A stretch of DNA of 64,000 nucleotides from Strongylocentrotus purpuratus (Eukaryota > Echinodermata > Echinoidea > Camarodonta > Strongylocentrotidae). Every line of letters begins with the position of its first letter. Position 1 is the first letter of the stretch. This document shows, piece by piece, positions 28,940-40,600 of this stretch. Where the stretch lies: positions 9,443,658 through 9,507,657 of the forward strand of contig NW_022145601.1 in assembly GCF_000002235.5 (NCBI RefSeq). Direction: 5' to 3'. The notes under the pieces were generated by a model. That model searched no databases. It saw nothing but the letters and a program-made list of their open reading frames with translations, and was not told where the DNA came from. The position numbers and the translations under genes were made by a program.

Positions 28940-31900
28940 GTAAGTTTTTATACTTTTTAGCATTTTTTCCCCCCTCAAATCTTGAAGCACGAAATTATCT
29001 AAATGTGGTATTATTGACAGTTTTTGTAGACCTATGTTTGTCCGATCTTTAATTTCTTGAATATTTATAATTTGACATTTGACCCTGTCTTCTGGTTCCT
29101 TTTTTGTGTGGATTCCCCATAACGTCAAAACCGAATGAGCTCTTGAATAGGTAATTTAAATGTTGACCCTGTCTACTGGTCTCTTTTCGATCCCCTATAA
29201 TTTTGAAACCGATTAAGCCCTTGCGTTGATACTTGGTCAAAGTAAAGAACAGGGAATCTTTAATTGATGTACCAAGTTCAAGAATAAATTGATAGAAGAC
29301 ACATTACCTTGTCACATTACACTTTGTGAGTAACAGTGCTTAGATAGACCCGTAGATAGACTACAGACTTTAGATGCCATTTTCTCTAAAGTAACTCTAT
29401 AAGAATGGACCTTTTTTCGATTTTTTTTTTTTTTTTTTTTTACTTCGGTTAGGAACGTTCAACTGTTTCGATTTTATATCACTTCAGAGCTAAGAATCAC
29501 CTCTTTTAGATTTAGACATGAACCAAAAAACATATCAGACGATCTTTTGGTGGTTTTGTGATACCAGAACATACACGTTAATCTGAGGACCGAGCGACAG
29601 TGTCTTTAAAATACTATATGGCACCATTTTGATTTGACTGGGCCTCTTTGACGGGACACTGGACAGCATGCACTAAAGCCATTGATAAAGTAGCGGATGG
29701 GCCTGTTTAAGGAGATAAAATATTAAGCAAAAAAATGACCACAGGGAGATGCATTAATACAAACATCGATAACGGTTATTCTTATCAATTTACAAAACCT
29801 TCCCACTACTATACCGCCAATTAAATTTTGCGTCATCTCATATAAGGCTCATATTACTCGCACTTCCCCCTTTCCATTTTTTATGATTTGATTTTTAAAA
29901 TTTATATATATTCTTTATCAAGATTATATTTCGTATGCATAAATGCACATAGTAGATTGCTTTTATTCTCAAGGAATCACATTACATCTAAATGGATTTC
30001 AACCTACAAAAGTAAACTTGATTCGTGTCTTTACATGTTTTGGGACCTTTTAAGAATTGCTTTGTGACTTTTATTAATATCTGGCATATTTCCTAGTCCG
30101 TTCAGATATCTTTCCTTTTCATTTTTGGTTTTTATTAACATCTCGATTTGTATATGTGATGTGTCAATATTATGAGCATTATTATTTGTTCTTCTTGCTT
30201 CTTTATGTTTGTCTTTGTTTATTTGTTTGTTTGTTTGTCGTTGTTCTTGTTGTTATTGTCAGCTTGTACGAGGCCATCGACAGGTGACAATGTGGTGCTC
30301 AGTGCCGAGTTGGACAGCTACTATGATTACTATTATCTTGAGATATCATGTGATGATGGTTACACACAATCGGGGGCGTCATACAGTTACTGTTACCCCA
30401 GCACGGGATGGGATCCCGACCCGTCACTAGTGGAATGCCAGGGTAAGTTAAACTCCATTAGAACTTATCTCTAGCTAGCCCATAACAAGAGAGAAACAAG
30501 GAAAGTATATTTTTGACCTGCGGTCTCAAATTTCTCTGACAGTAATAAGCAACCAAAACGAAAACAAAGAGACACATAAAGACAACGAAAGAAAACAAAT
30601 ACAAAAGCATGGCGAGAACAATTAAGACCAAAAAACAACAACGCAGGGGGAAAAAATAACAAACGAAATTTTTTTTTAGAAAAAACGAAAACAAAATAAT
30701 AAAGCGAAAACGAAAACAAAGTAAGACACTCGCACACACGATCAATCGGACGCACACACACGCACCCACACACAAACAAATTATTCTTTTGAATGTAATG
30801 AGTATTGAGAGAGCCTGAGAGACTGAGTGCTGTTGATTATTGCCTAATGGGAAATGTTATATCATACTGGAGGTGCTGAGGTCCTGAACTAACTCGAACA
30901 GTTTCTTTTATTCTGGAGTTTGTACATTTATGATCCAAAACATTTTTAGAATTAAGATATGAGACAGAGCTTTTTCACTTGACCCGCAGCATCCTGCTCG
31001 TTGCCCAAAGTCGATTCTGACGTCATAGTGGAACCAGAGGAGACGACCTACTCGATTGGCGAGAAGGTCACCTTTTCGTGTACCTCCGGTACCCTAACCG
31101 GTTCATTCGAGGGTACCTGTGGGACTAATGCTACGTGGATCATAGAAACCAACCCATCATGTCTAGGTAAGTCGGTGGCGTAATAGGCAAAACCTTTTTT
31201 TTTAGGGGGGGGGGGGCCTTGAAAGAAAAAAAATGTGAGAACCCCTCCCCCTGCCCCTCGCCCGGAAAATCATTTCATTTCAGCAACATTTGTAGACTGG
31301 TATCAAATAAGAAAAAGAAAAAAACACGTTTAGATTTTATTGGGGGGGGGGCAATATTTGTATTGCCCCAAGCCCCCCCCCCCCATTAGTACGCCAGTGA
31401 GATAAGTGGAGACAGAGGTGCATCTAGACCTTTGTTTCAGGGAGGGGGCAAAATACCTCACCCCATTGCTATTCAGTCTAGAAGACGCGATGGCTCAGTG
31501 GTAGAGCAGTGGTCTCGTACATAACTGGGAGGTCCCGGGTTCCAACCCCAGATGATGCGCTATTTAGTACCCTTTGGAAATGCATTAATCCTCATTATTA
31601 AGTCCCTCGGAGAGGACTTAAACCTGCACGATCACCTGCTTTCTTGGCAGTCTGGTGAAACAAACCAACAAACCATCCATATAGTCCGATAAGAAAAACA
31701 CGTATTACATTTTGAGGAATGGAGTCTAAAAAAAAAAGGGGGGGGGGGGGTTGTAACTGAAGACAAGTCTTTGCATAGGATCTCCGCGAGGTATGATTAT
31801 CATCAAAAGATTTGGTAATCATCTTTATGTTACTACTTTTAAAGGCCGGCTCTCCTAGTTCAGGAAGGGATTAGACCACACAGCGAGGTAACTGACAGGT

Positions 31901-33183
31901 GGCTATCTCATTAACTCAGCTCTCGATTAACATAAGAAAAAGAGGATCATGGGGGACCAACAGGTACCGATTGGGGAAGTTTTTTTTACATAGAGGGAGC
32001 AAGTAGCCACAAGTAGTACAGTGTTGCTTTAAACCAGGCATTATGTGAAAGTAAAATTATAAGCTATTTATCAATATTTTAGTGAGCATTAATATGCAAG
32101 CCTATTCATGGAATGCGCATTATATAAGGTACACCTGTATATCATTAATTTATCTTTAATGTGCCACTCCAGTGATACACTCATAATTACTTATTAATAT
32201 TTATATTTTTCTATCATTTTTTACAACCGCAAGCTTATTGACTTATAAGTATACAAAGGTGCATATATTATTATGTGATTTTTCATCACCGTGCCTTTCC
32301 CAATGAATCGCCCCAAATCACTTATTTTGCAAACAAAAACAAAAAATGTATCCAATCTAACTTTATTTCGTTTTCCATAATTATATGCAATCGCACACTT
32401 TTTGACCTATAACTAGGGTGATCACACTACCTGTGCACACAGTCTGCCCCATGCACATACACACACACAACAGCAGTCAGTTGGTACAAATAGCAATTTT
32501 CGTAAATTTATTTTAAAAAAATTAAACAATATTTAAAAAAATTTATTTCACATATCTTTCGAGCATACCTTTAACTACAATTCTGTGTAGTTTCATTGTT
32601 ATAGGCATGTGGAAAATATGTTAAATTATTAATTAGAATATTGTCTTTTCAGCCTTGTGTGACATGGCCCGCTGATCGCCCATTGACTGTTATTCTGCGT
32701 GGTGAAAATGCACTTCAATGTATAAAACTCCCCTACATAAATGCAATATCCTCATATGTTTCACTCATTTAATCAATTTGTTGTTTACACTCAAGATAGC
32801 CACAACTGTATTGAGGTCACCAAATTTTGTTTTTTTCTGAAATTCAGTCCCTGTGGAATGTTATGGCCTGTTGAATTGAATGGTTTCTAGGAAAATCGTC
32901 ATAAATCCTCAAATCTGATTTTTTTTTTTTTTTTTTTTTTTTTAAAGAAACTATACTGTGATGTAGCTGAAAGTCTGCAAATTCTTATCATTTTTTCGGT
33001 TTTTCTGAATAATTTGTGAAACATATGAGGAAATAGCTGTAACGGTGATCCAAGTAATTTCCATCGCCATATTTTATTGGTATTGAAAAAATATTTGGAA
33101 TTTAATGTTAATATTTGGTGTAAATATGATCTATAAATATATGTCTTTAAAAAATGCCAACAAAATGAACAGTTTGACTTTCC

Positions 33184-33215
<32 letters not shown>

Positions 33216-34777
33216 GCTGAAATTGCCTAATTTGCATATTTGATGAATATTCATAATTTTTTTTTTCTTCAAAAAAATTATATTTCCATACCTGGCGGAT
33301 ATACATAGGTTTCATTGATGTATCATGTTCGGTTTTGATTTGATTACATATGCGCATATAAATTAGACGGACTTAGTTATTTTCACAACTTGTTCATATC
33401 TGCAGATTCGCAAAAATGGCAAAAATGACTTATTTTGTTTGCTTCTGTTTTCAAAACGGTAATAGATATATGAATTTTCTTTTTTGTATTTTTTACCACA
33501 AAGATGATATTTTAGTGTCTGATAATTTAATTTATTTTATTTGTGTCCGAGAAAGTGATGAATTAAGTTGTCAACTTTGTCGAATTCTGCCAATTTGACC
33601 ATTTCTGGCAGGTTTTTCGGTAATTTTGCGATACCAAAAAAATGGTATAAAATCACAACGCATTGACCGATTTCAATTCTGTTTTTTGTTTTTTGAAGCT
33701 TTCATGAAGCTTGATCCTTTGCAATCATCAAATAACATGTGTTTGTTGTACTTATTTTTGGTGTGCTATACCTACTATAACTAATATTATATAAAGGTGA
33801 ATACATTTTATTCTTATTTTTGATCTGAAATCTGTCAGGAGGGTTGAATTGTCCCCTGGCCCCTCCTTCATAGACGCTAGTGAGATGAGGGACCCGTTTC
33901 ATAAAGCCTTTTTTCAATGACAAATGACAAAAATTAGTGACAAATCTGTCGATAACCAATCAGAAGCAAGGATTTCAGTAGCTTATAACAAAAACTGTAA
34001 TTTGTCACTGATGACAAGTTTTGTGAAACATACAAGTAAATATGTCATTAAAAAAGGTATTAGGACTTTAGAATAGGTGAAATTATAAACAAATGTGCAC
34101 ACTTACTGATTGAAAGCATTCGGAAAGTATGATAAAAATAATCATTTTTTCTAATGTTTGCAGATGGTTGCTTGGCCCCCGAAAGCTCGAACGGAACGGG
34201 TACATACGAACACACGAGCACAACGACGTTTGCGTGTGACACAGGCTATCAGCTATCCACTGGTGACTTCACAATAGAAGCAATTTGTGACGATGGTTCC
34301 TGGAGCCCGGATGTTGAGTGCACGAGTAGTGGTAAAAATGATTCACTACCGTCATTGCTCAATCACATAAGATAAAATTATTTAAGACAAAAGAAAAATA
34401 CATCGATTAGATAAAGAAATAGATAGATAAATACATTTCTTAATGAAATAAATCAATAAATATATAAATGAATGAATAGTCCAAATAAATAAATAAACAA
34501 ATAGGCCTATAAAATTATGTAAAAACATAAATGTGCAAATACGTCAATAAATGCATAAGTAAGTAAATAAATAAGTAAATAATAAGAAAATAAATCAATC
34601 GATAAAAAAGATATTTAAAAACGTAAGTAAGGAAAAAGAAGGAAAAAACCCTGGATTTCATGTTTTGATTTTTAAAATAAAAATTCATTAAGCGTGTCGT
34701 TGGAAGTGAAATTGAGTGTGTCGATATTTTATGATGAATGTCTCATTTAATACCCCCTCCCCCTCTCTTTCTACCAC

Positions 34778-34812
<35 letters not shown>

Positions 34813-35733
34813 CCTCTTCCCCTCTATTTCTCAGGTTGCCTGCCCCCGACAGTGCCGACCAATGTGATGTATGCACCGGAAGAATCGACGTATGATGAAA
34901 ACTCCATGATTGTACTATCATGCGAAGGGGAAACCACGCCCTTTGGGCCGGAGTACTCTTACTGTAATTCATCAAAAGAATGGGAACCTAGTCCCCTCCT
35001 ACTTAATTGCTATGGTAAGTGTATGGCAGGGGCGTATCCAGATTGTGTAGAAGAAGGGGAGGGGGTGGAGAGACCACGCCCTTTGGGCCGGGGTACTCTT
35101 ACTGTAATTCATCAAAAGAATGGGAACCTAGTCCCCTCCTACTTAATTGCTATGGTAAGTGTGTGGCAGGGCGTATCCATAACTTTGTAGAAAGTAAGGG
35201 GAGGGTGACAGCTGACGTATGAGGTGAACTTCAGGATTATTATTTTCATGACTGTGTGATTGGGAAACCACGCCCTTTGGGTCGGGGTACTCTTACTGTA
35301 ATTCATCAAAAGAATGGGAACCTAGTCCCCGCCTACTTAATTGCTATGGTAAGTGTGTGACAGGGGCGTATCCATAACTTTGTAGAAAGTAAGGGGAGGG
35401 TGACAGCTGACGTATGAGGTGAACTTCAGGATTATTATTTTCATGACTGTGTGATTTGGAAACCAAGCCCTTTGGGCCGGAGTATTCTTACTGTAAATTC
35501 ATCAAGAGAATGGAAACCTAGCCCCCTCCTACTCAGTGGCTATGGTAGATGTGAAGCAAGGGGCGTATCCAGAATTGTGTTGAACAAAGGGAGGGGGCAG
35601 AGAGCAGGGGCGGATCTACCCCCTTGGGCTGCCCCCTCCCCAACAACAAAAAAGTAAATGAAAGAAGAAAAAATGTAGTGCTTACTACCCCCCCCCCCCC
35701 CACGATAAATAGCCAATAGTCTGTGAAAGCAGA

Positions 35734-35791
<58 letters not shown>

Positions 35792-36189
35792 TCTTCCTAA
35801 TCAGATAAATGCGAAGTGCCTTCGTTTTCGGACTCGGATGTGATCGTGACCTCTGACTTCACGGGTTCATCTGACGAGTCGTACTACGATCACACGGATA
35901 CGGTAAGGTTCTCTTGTGCAGGGGGTCTCTTCGTGGATGGGCCTTGGAAGGCAAGCTGCCGGAATGGGGCGTGGTCAACCAACTTTGGAGGGGATTCCCC
36001 AACGTGTAGGGGTAAGGAGGACAATTTAGCTGTTTTGTTTGTTTGTGTATTGTGTTGTTTTTGTTTGTTTCCCCCGAATTGGTAGATCAATTGGTGGGTT
36101 TAGGTCTACTCCTCGAGTTTCCTCTTCACTACCTTCCTTTTTTCCTTTTTTTCTTCCATCATCTTCTTTTTTTTCTTCTTCTTCTTTTT

Positions 36190-36222
<33 letters not shown>

Positions 36223-38891
36223 TCCTCTTCCTCCTCCTCCTCCTCCTTCTTCTTCTACTACTTCTTCTTCTTCTTTTTTCTTCTTCTTCTTCTTCTTCTA
36301 CTTTTTCTTCTTTTTCTTCTTCTTCTTCTTCTACTTCTTCTTCTTCTTCTTCTTGTTCTTGTTCTTGTTCTTCTTCTTCTCCTTCTTCATCTTCTTTCTT
36401 CTTCTACTTTTTCTTCTTATTATTATCATTATTTCTCTTCCCACAGTAAACCCCTGTATGGTTTAATTTTTATTACAAGAACAATCATGTACTGTTAAAC
36501 CAGATTGATACAAATCGCAATTATAATCGGCATAGTATATTTCACAAATTTAAAAAAGTCCATGTTGTGCCCATTGTGAATCAATGATGTCGCTGCCTGA
36601 AACTTTCAAGAGTATGAACCACTTTCAAAATTCGCAAAAGTATAATTAATATATGGGTTTACAGATATAGTACATGCACTTGTACCGTACTATATACAGA
36701 CAAACTCGCATTACAAAATGTTAAATTATGGATTCGTAATTAACGTTATACATGTGTTTGGTACCCCTTCAGCCAACTGCACAGCCCCATCGAATACGTT
36801 GATTGATGGGCAAATGTTTAAGCATGGTCACGGCGAGGTGATTGAATGCGTAGACGAACCAGGAATGGTCAGGCTAGGAGGTCCCAAGGCTTTCTGCATC
36901 GATGGATCTTGGAAACCAAATGTCCTCTGTAAATGTAAGATCATCTCTCTGAAAGAATTTTTTAGATATGTATTTCTTCTTTCTTTCTTCTTGTCCTCTT
37001 CTTCTTGTCCTATTCTTCTTCCTCTTCCTCCTCTTGTTCTTCATCTTCTTCTTCTTCTTCTTCTTCTTCTTCTTCTTCTTCTTCTTCTTCTTCGTCTTCG
37101 TCTTCTTCTTCTTCTCAGTCTTCTTCTTTCTCCTCACTTTCTTCGTCTTCGTGTTAGTTTTCCTTCTCATAAAAATCATTATCCATTTAATATTTTGTAT
37201 CCGTTTCATTATTTTAACGATTCAAATTAATTGTGTATAATTTTCAAGAGGCAGGGAACATGATTGCAATGACCACGTGCGCCTTCCAAAAACCCTCTGG
37301 ACGGCCATGCATTATGGCTCAAGGCATGGGCACACAGAGGATTTTTTTTATGTTGGGGACCGATGTAAAATACAATGAATGATTGATAATTTTTTATTTT
37401 TTTTATTTTTATTTATGGAAACTGCCCCCTACCCTAGCCCCCCCCCCCCTGCGTACAGTCATGGATCAGTGACAAAGCAATGGCCTGGTAACTGTGAGGC
37501 CCCAGGATCAAAACCATGTCCATGTGCTATATTTTTTGTGGGGCACTAATCCTCATTACTGTCATTTATGACTTAATGACGTAGGTCCCCTAGTTGATAA
37601 GCATATTAGCATACACATCCTTTAGCAGTCACGCAAAAAACACATTGTAAAATTATTATTCAATAAAATCTGAGAATGTATACTATTATCTAGATCTATT
37701 AGGAATAAATTATTTTTAAAATAATTCCATAAATTGGAGTAAAACAAAAATATTCCAACTATATGAGCGACAGTGTATAAATATCTACAAATATATTTAT
37801 TTACATAATTTACTACATATTATATTTGATTTAAGTTATCTATCCGTATTGCTTTTTAAAGGGATAGTTGAGTTCTGTTTTCAGGCCGCAAATGCCTTCA
37901 AAGTGCATGGTTATTGCTCTTATTCTTATCTATGACATTTATAGTGCCCTTTTAGAACCTAAATTTGCTAAGAAGGTAATTTTAGACCCCAAAATGTGTG
38001 AAATTTAGCCAATATGACCATACCAATTCAGCTCCACTTTAAAAAAAAACATGGTGACCGTTAATTAATTATTTAATTAAAAATAACAATACATGAGCCG
38101 GCTGATTGTTGGTAATACAAGCAACACGAAAATGCCAACAAACAAGCCAACATCGGCATTGGCTGAATTACGACGTAAAAGGCGTTATTTCATTTTTTTT
38201 TCAACGGTGTTCAACGGTTTTTCAAATTTTTCAAAATATCTAATATTTGTGGTGGTACACAAGCATTATAAATCGTTACATTTCAGCCGTCTCTGAACCG
38301 ATTTTGATCAAACAAAGATGATTTTGTCATTTAAATATTATGTTCTTTCAAATTTGACACTTAGTTTTTCATTATCTCACCCAAAAAAATATTTTGTGTA
38401 GCGCCCTCTGCAACAGAACTCAACTATCACTTTAACCGACTCTTTAGCTTGTTTAAATCTTAATTGCTTTAAATGTAAATTTGGAACATCTAAACTTTAA
38501 ACACGATTCAGCGAAAGGGGAACAAGAACAATATGTAAATAAAAGTAGGATACCTTACTTCGACATCCTTTTATTCTATTCAGTTTGAATAACTATGTTC
38601 TGGGAAATCTGCATCATAACCAAATCGCCCGAGAGATTTCTATGAAATTATTTTAACAATACTTCTATTTACTTATTTCCCCCTCTCCTTTAATCCGTCT
38701 CTCTTTCTTTCTTTGTCGCTCTCTCTATTCTACCCCTCTCTGTTTTCTGTATCTTTTTTTATTTTCCTTGTCCCCTCTCTCGCCCTCTCTGCTCTCCCTT
38801 TCTCTCCTTTTCTCTCACTGCCTCTCCCTTCCTCTTTTCTCACCGTACCCCATCTCCATATTTTATCAATGCAGATAAAACTGAACTCTGA
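28876..38891 (+). CDS. Secreted six-Sushi-domain (CCP) protein, complete gene of eight exons
   Basis: Exons 28876-28939, 30263-30442, 30990-31166, 34164-34331, 34835-35014, 35805-36011, 36773-36934 and 38875-38891 join in frame to 1,155 nt (384 residues plus stop). All introns are phase 1, as expected for shuffled CCP modules. Exon 1 encodes a signal peptide (MWESLVFIPLLVVTFV). Exons 2-7 each encode one Sushi module with four cysteines. Exon 8 adds only KTEL after a split Tyr codon. Sushi modules bind proteins or glycans in complement factors, selectins and adhesion proteins; there is no catalytic domain, membrane segment or GPI-like tail. The final KTEL resembles an ER-retrieval signal. An AATAAA lies at 39051-39056. 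The promoter was not identified. Exact orthology is not recognised. Confidence 0.85.
30263..30442 (+). CDS. Sushi gene exon 2, CCP 1
   Basis: Acceptor TTATTGTCAG ends at 30262, donor GTAAGT at 30443. Cysteines at CTRPS, ISCDDGY, YSYC and VECQ. Confidence 0.88.
30990..31166 (+). CDS. Sushi gene exon 3, CCP 2
   Basis: Acceptor GACCCGCAG ends at 30989, donor GTAAGT at 31167. Pattern CSLP, FSCTSG, GTCGTNATW, PSC. Confidence 0.88.
31488..31720 (+). repeat. tRNA-derived SINE, second type
   Basis: tRNA-like head GATGGCTCAGTGGTAGAGCA with a B-box-like GGTTCCAACCC at about 31540, followed by a unique body (GGACTTAAACCTGC). It lacks a complete tRNA fold with matching acceptor stem, so it is taken as a SINE, not a tRNA gene. 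Confidence 0.55.
31843..32028 (+). mobile_element. TTAA-flanked MITE, family 1, copy C
   Basis: 186 bp between TTAA at 31839-31842 and 32029-32032. The body matches copy A (GATCATGGGGGACCAACAGG). Terminal repeats are diverged. Confidence 0.7.
33889..34035. repeat. Inverted-repeat MITE, TTTCATAAA family, copy 1
   Basis: Left end GTTTCATAAAGCC, right end CAAGTTTTGTGAAACA, with GATTTCAGTAGCTTATAACA inside, shared with 40453-40600. Confidence 0.55.
34164..34331 (+). CDS. Sushi gene exon 4, CCP 3
   Basis: Acceptor TTTGCAG ends at 34163, donor GTAAAA at 34332. Pattern GCLAPE, FACDTGYQL, AICDDGSWSPDVEC: the most canonical CCP of the set. Confidence 0.9.
34835..35014 (+). CDS. Sushi gene exon 5, CCP 4
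   Basis: Acceptor TTTCTCAG ends at 34834 after a TC-rich tract, donor GTAAGT at 35015. Pattern GCLPPT, LSCEG, YSYCNSSKEW, LLNCYG. Its 3' half is amplified downstream. Confidence 0.9.
35073..35549 (+). pseudogene. Three partial copies of Sushi exon 5 3' half, each with donor region
   Basis: Blocks starting near 35073, 35264 and 35459 repeat the exon from ACCACGCCCTTTGGGCC through TTAATTGCTATGGTAAGTG. Copies 2 and 3 are nearly identical to the exon and keep the GTAAGT donor; the last has changed to GGTAGATG. Intronic sequence (GGGCGTATCC, GACAGCTGACGTATGAGG) is carried along, with a period of about 193 bp for the later units. They lack a 3' splice site and the first half of the CCP, so they should not be included as ordinary internal exons. 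Confidence 0.85.
35736..35789. repeat. TC microsatellite before Sushi exon 6
   Basis: Long CT run that also serves as the polypyrimidine tract upstream of the 35805 acceptor. Confidence 0.85.
35805..36011 (+). CDS. Sushi gene exon 6, CCP 5
   Basis: Acceptor CTAATCAG ends at 35804, donor GTAAGG at 36012. Pattern KCEVP, RFSCAGG, ASCRNGAWS, PTCRG. Longest module (207 bp). Confidence 0.88.
36160..36425. repeat. TTC-rich tract, intron 6
   Basis: Near-continuous CTT/CTC repeats that give long Ser/Leu/Phe frames without meaning. Confidence 0.9.
36773..36934 (+). CDS. Sushi gene exon 7, CCP 6
   Basis: Acceptor CCCTTCAG ends at 36772, donor GTAAGA at 36935. Pattern NCTAPS, IECVD, AFCIDGSWKPNVLCKC, with one extra Cys at the end. 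Confidence 0.85.
36985..37150. repeat. TTC-rich tract, intron 7
   Basis: Second CTT/TCT tract, mainly 37040-37140. Non-coding. Confidence 0.9.
37455..37600 (+). repeat. Decayed tRNA-like SINE
   Basis: CATGGATCAGTGACAAAGCA and GCCCCAGGATCAAAACC resemble the head of the 31488 SINE after decay. The body shares GCACTAATCCTCATTACT. Confidence 0.4.
37860..38431. mobile_element. TTAA-flanked MITE, family 4, copy 1
   Basis: 572 bp flanked by TTAA at 37856-37859 and 38432-38435, with terminal repeats AGGGATAGTTGAGTTCTGTT and AACAGAACTCAACTATCACT. A second copy is at 47855-48439. Confidence 0.8.
38875..38891 (+). CDS. Sushi gene exon 8, terminal KTEL
   Basis: Acceptor ATCAATGCAG ends at 38874. AT completes a Tyr codon, then AAA ACT GAA CTC TGA. 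Tiny, so less certain than the other exons, but the phase fits and it gives a clean end. Confidence 0.65.
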
Positions 38892-39050
38892 AGACCAATT
38901 CTACGATGGCAAGATCAGTTGAATCAGCCGAGAGTTCCGGCCGAAATGAGAATATAATATCACATAGATTAACACATCCATATACAAAACCTTGCTCGAT
39001 GACTCTAGGACTGCATGGGTTGTTGATGGAAACTTACAGCAAATATTTAA

Positions 39051-39056
39051 AATAAA
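39051..39056 (+). terminator. Candidate polyadenylation signal of the Sushi gene
   Basis: AATAAA 160 bp after the stop codon; the first good match downstream. Confidence 0.45.
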
Positions 39057-39399
39057 TGTTTTGGTTGACGGACAGAACAGAATTCGGTCATTGTTTACTG
39101 CATATTCAATTCTAAATTTTCTGTCTGACTAAACATGTTCTTAGAAGCTTACTGTGATATTTTGATTGACGCGAAATAGAATGCAAATTAACCTAAAGAG
39201 AAGAAGAAAAAAAAATCTGTTGCTGGCTTTAAACAATTCTAACCCTTGTTTGGATAAACATAATTTTATGCCTGGTGTTTATAGTATTACAAAATCCAAT
39301 TTCAATTTCTTCATTGAAGCTTACTACATTTATATGTGATGTTTTCATTGACGGAATAAAATGCAATTTGACCTAAAAAGAAAGATAACAAATCTGCTG

Positions 39400-39560
39400 A
39401 TTGATTGATTTTTTTTTATTCGACAAGCTTCCAACATACAGCAATATACAATAATAACAGATAAAAAAATAAGTCAGCTTGAACAGGACAGCCCACGAAA
39501 GCTCGAGAGCCTATTTCCATGGGGGTCCCCACTGATGCTGATTTCTTATACAATTCTATT
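39400..39560 (-). repeat. LINE 3'-end fragment
   Basis: TTGATTGATTTTTTTTTATT followed by CAGCTTGAACAGGACAGCCC and CACGAAAGCTCGAGAGCC. Reads as the minus-strand 3' UTR and tail of a non-LTR element; no coding part. Confidence 0.35.
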
Positions 39561-40452
39561 TTTTGATTGGATAAACCTATAGTTTGATATGATATGTACC
39601 TATAGCGTGAAATATTCGAAAGTTATTTTTTGGAATTCACTCTTATACTGTATAAGAAAAGGAATTACCAATACTGTTTTTGTATGTGCATTAACTTATT
39701 CGTCTTACCAGCCGAACCAAGTCGCGTTTTCCAAACTAAATCATTGATATTGTCATCTTATCATTCTGTGTTATGACCAATTCCAAGAGTTCCGAAATGC
39801 CATTCGCAGATAATTTCAATTGAGAAAAAACAAATATTGCCGACAGTTTCATAAAGATCTACAAAATAATTAATGATAATGGTTACTAACTATATCACCA
39901 TTCATCAAATTCACAAAGTAATGAATGTTAGAAAGATTTGTTATGGATTTACCAAAATATTTGATACTGTGTATATGCCATTTCGTATCAACAATATAAA
40001 ATTCAATATTTCATAAACCCATGAATAATTGATATGAAACCCAAATGTTGTAAAAGTACCTCATAATTATTAGTCAATATATCATATAATTAATTTGTAG
40101 ATTTCGATTAAAATGTATGTAATATTCTTTATTCAAATTTAAACATTCTTAGGAAATGTCATTCCTTAACGCTTGGAATTGACTGGCCTTAAATCGATTA
40201 CAATGAGCCATGAGTATTGTAATAAATTGTAGAATTCTCCTAGTCTTGGTCTCGATTTTCTTGGTTTATTGCTATACTATCATTCTTTTAAAAGCTAAAT
40301 AGATTGGGGGTAAATATCTTTGTCGGTGTTTGCAAAGACTACTATTCGTAGGCCAGTTTTGTTACGGATACTTGTACATAATGAGGGCAAACCCAATTTG
40401 TTGGATGATGGGCTCTGGTTGTATCTTCCTGGTTATACCAGGGCTATACCAG

Positions 40453-40600
40453 GGGCCTGTTTCATAAAACTTGTTATCAATAACAAATGCTAAATTTCTA
40501 TGACAAATTTGCTCTCAGCCAATCAGATGCCATGATTTCAGTAGCTTATAACAGTAGTTTGTAACTTGTTGTTGATATCAAGTTTTGTGAAACAGAGCCC
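40453..40600. mobile_element. Inverted-repeat MITE, TTTCATAAA family, copy 2
   Basis: 148 bp with terminal inverted repeats GGGCCTGTTTCATAAAACTT and AAGTTTTGTGAAACAGAGCC. Shares its core with 33889-34035. No clear target duplication. Confidence 0.65.

Noticed and set aside
31488..31560. Possible tRNA gene (GGCTCAGTGGTAGAGC and a B-box)
   Set aside because: No matching acceptor stem and a SINE-like body downstream; a decayed relative occurs at 37455. Treated as SINE head.
36039..37240. Long Ser/Leu/Phe-rich frames
   Set aside because: They run through CTT/TTC simple repeats in introns of the Sushi gene.
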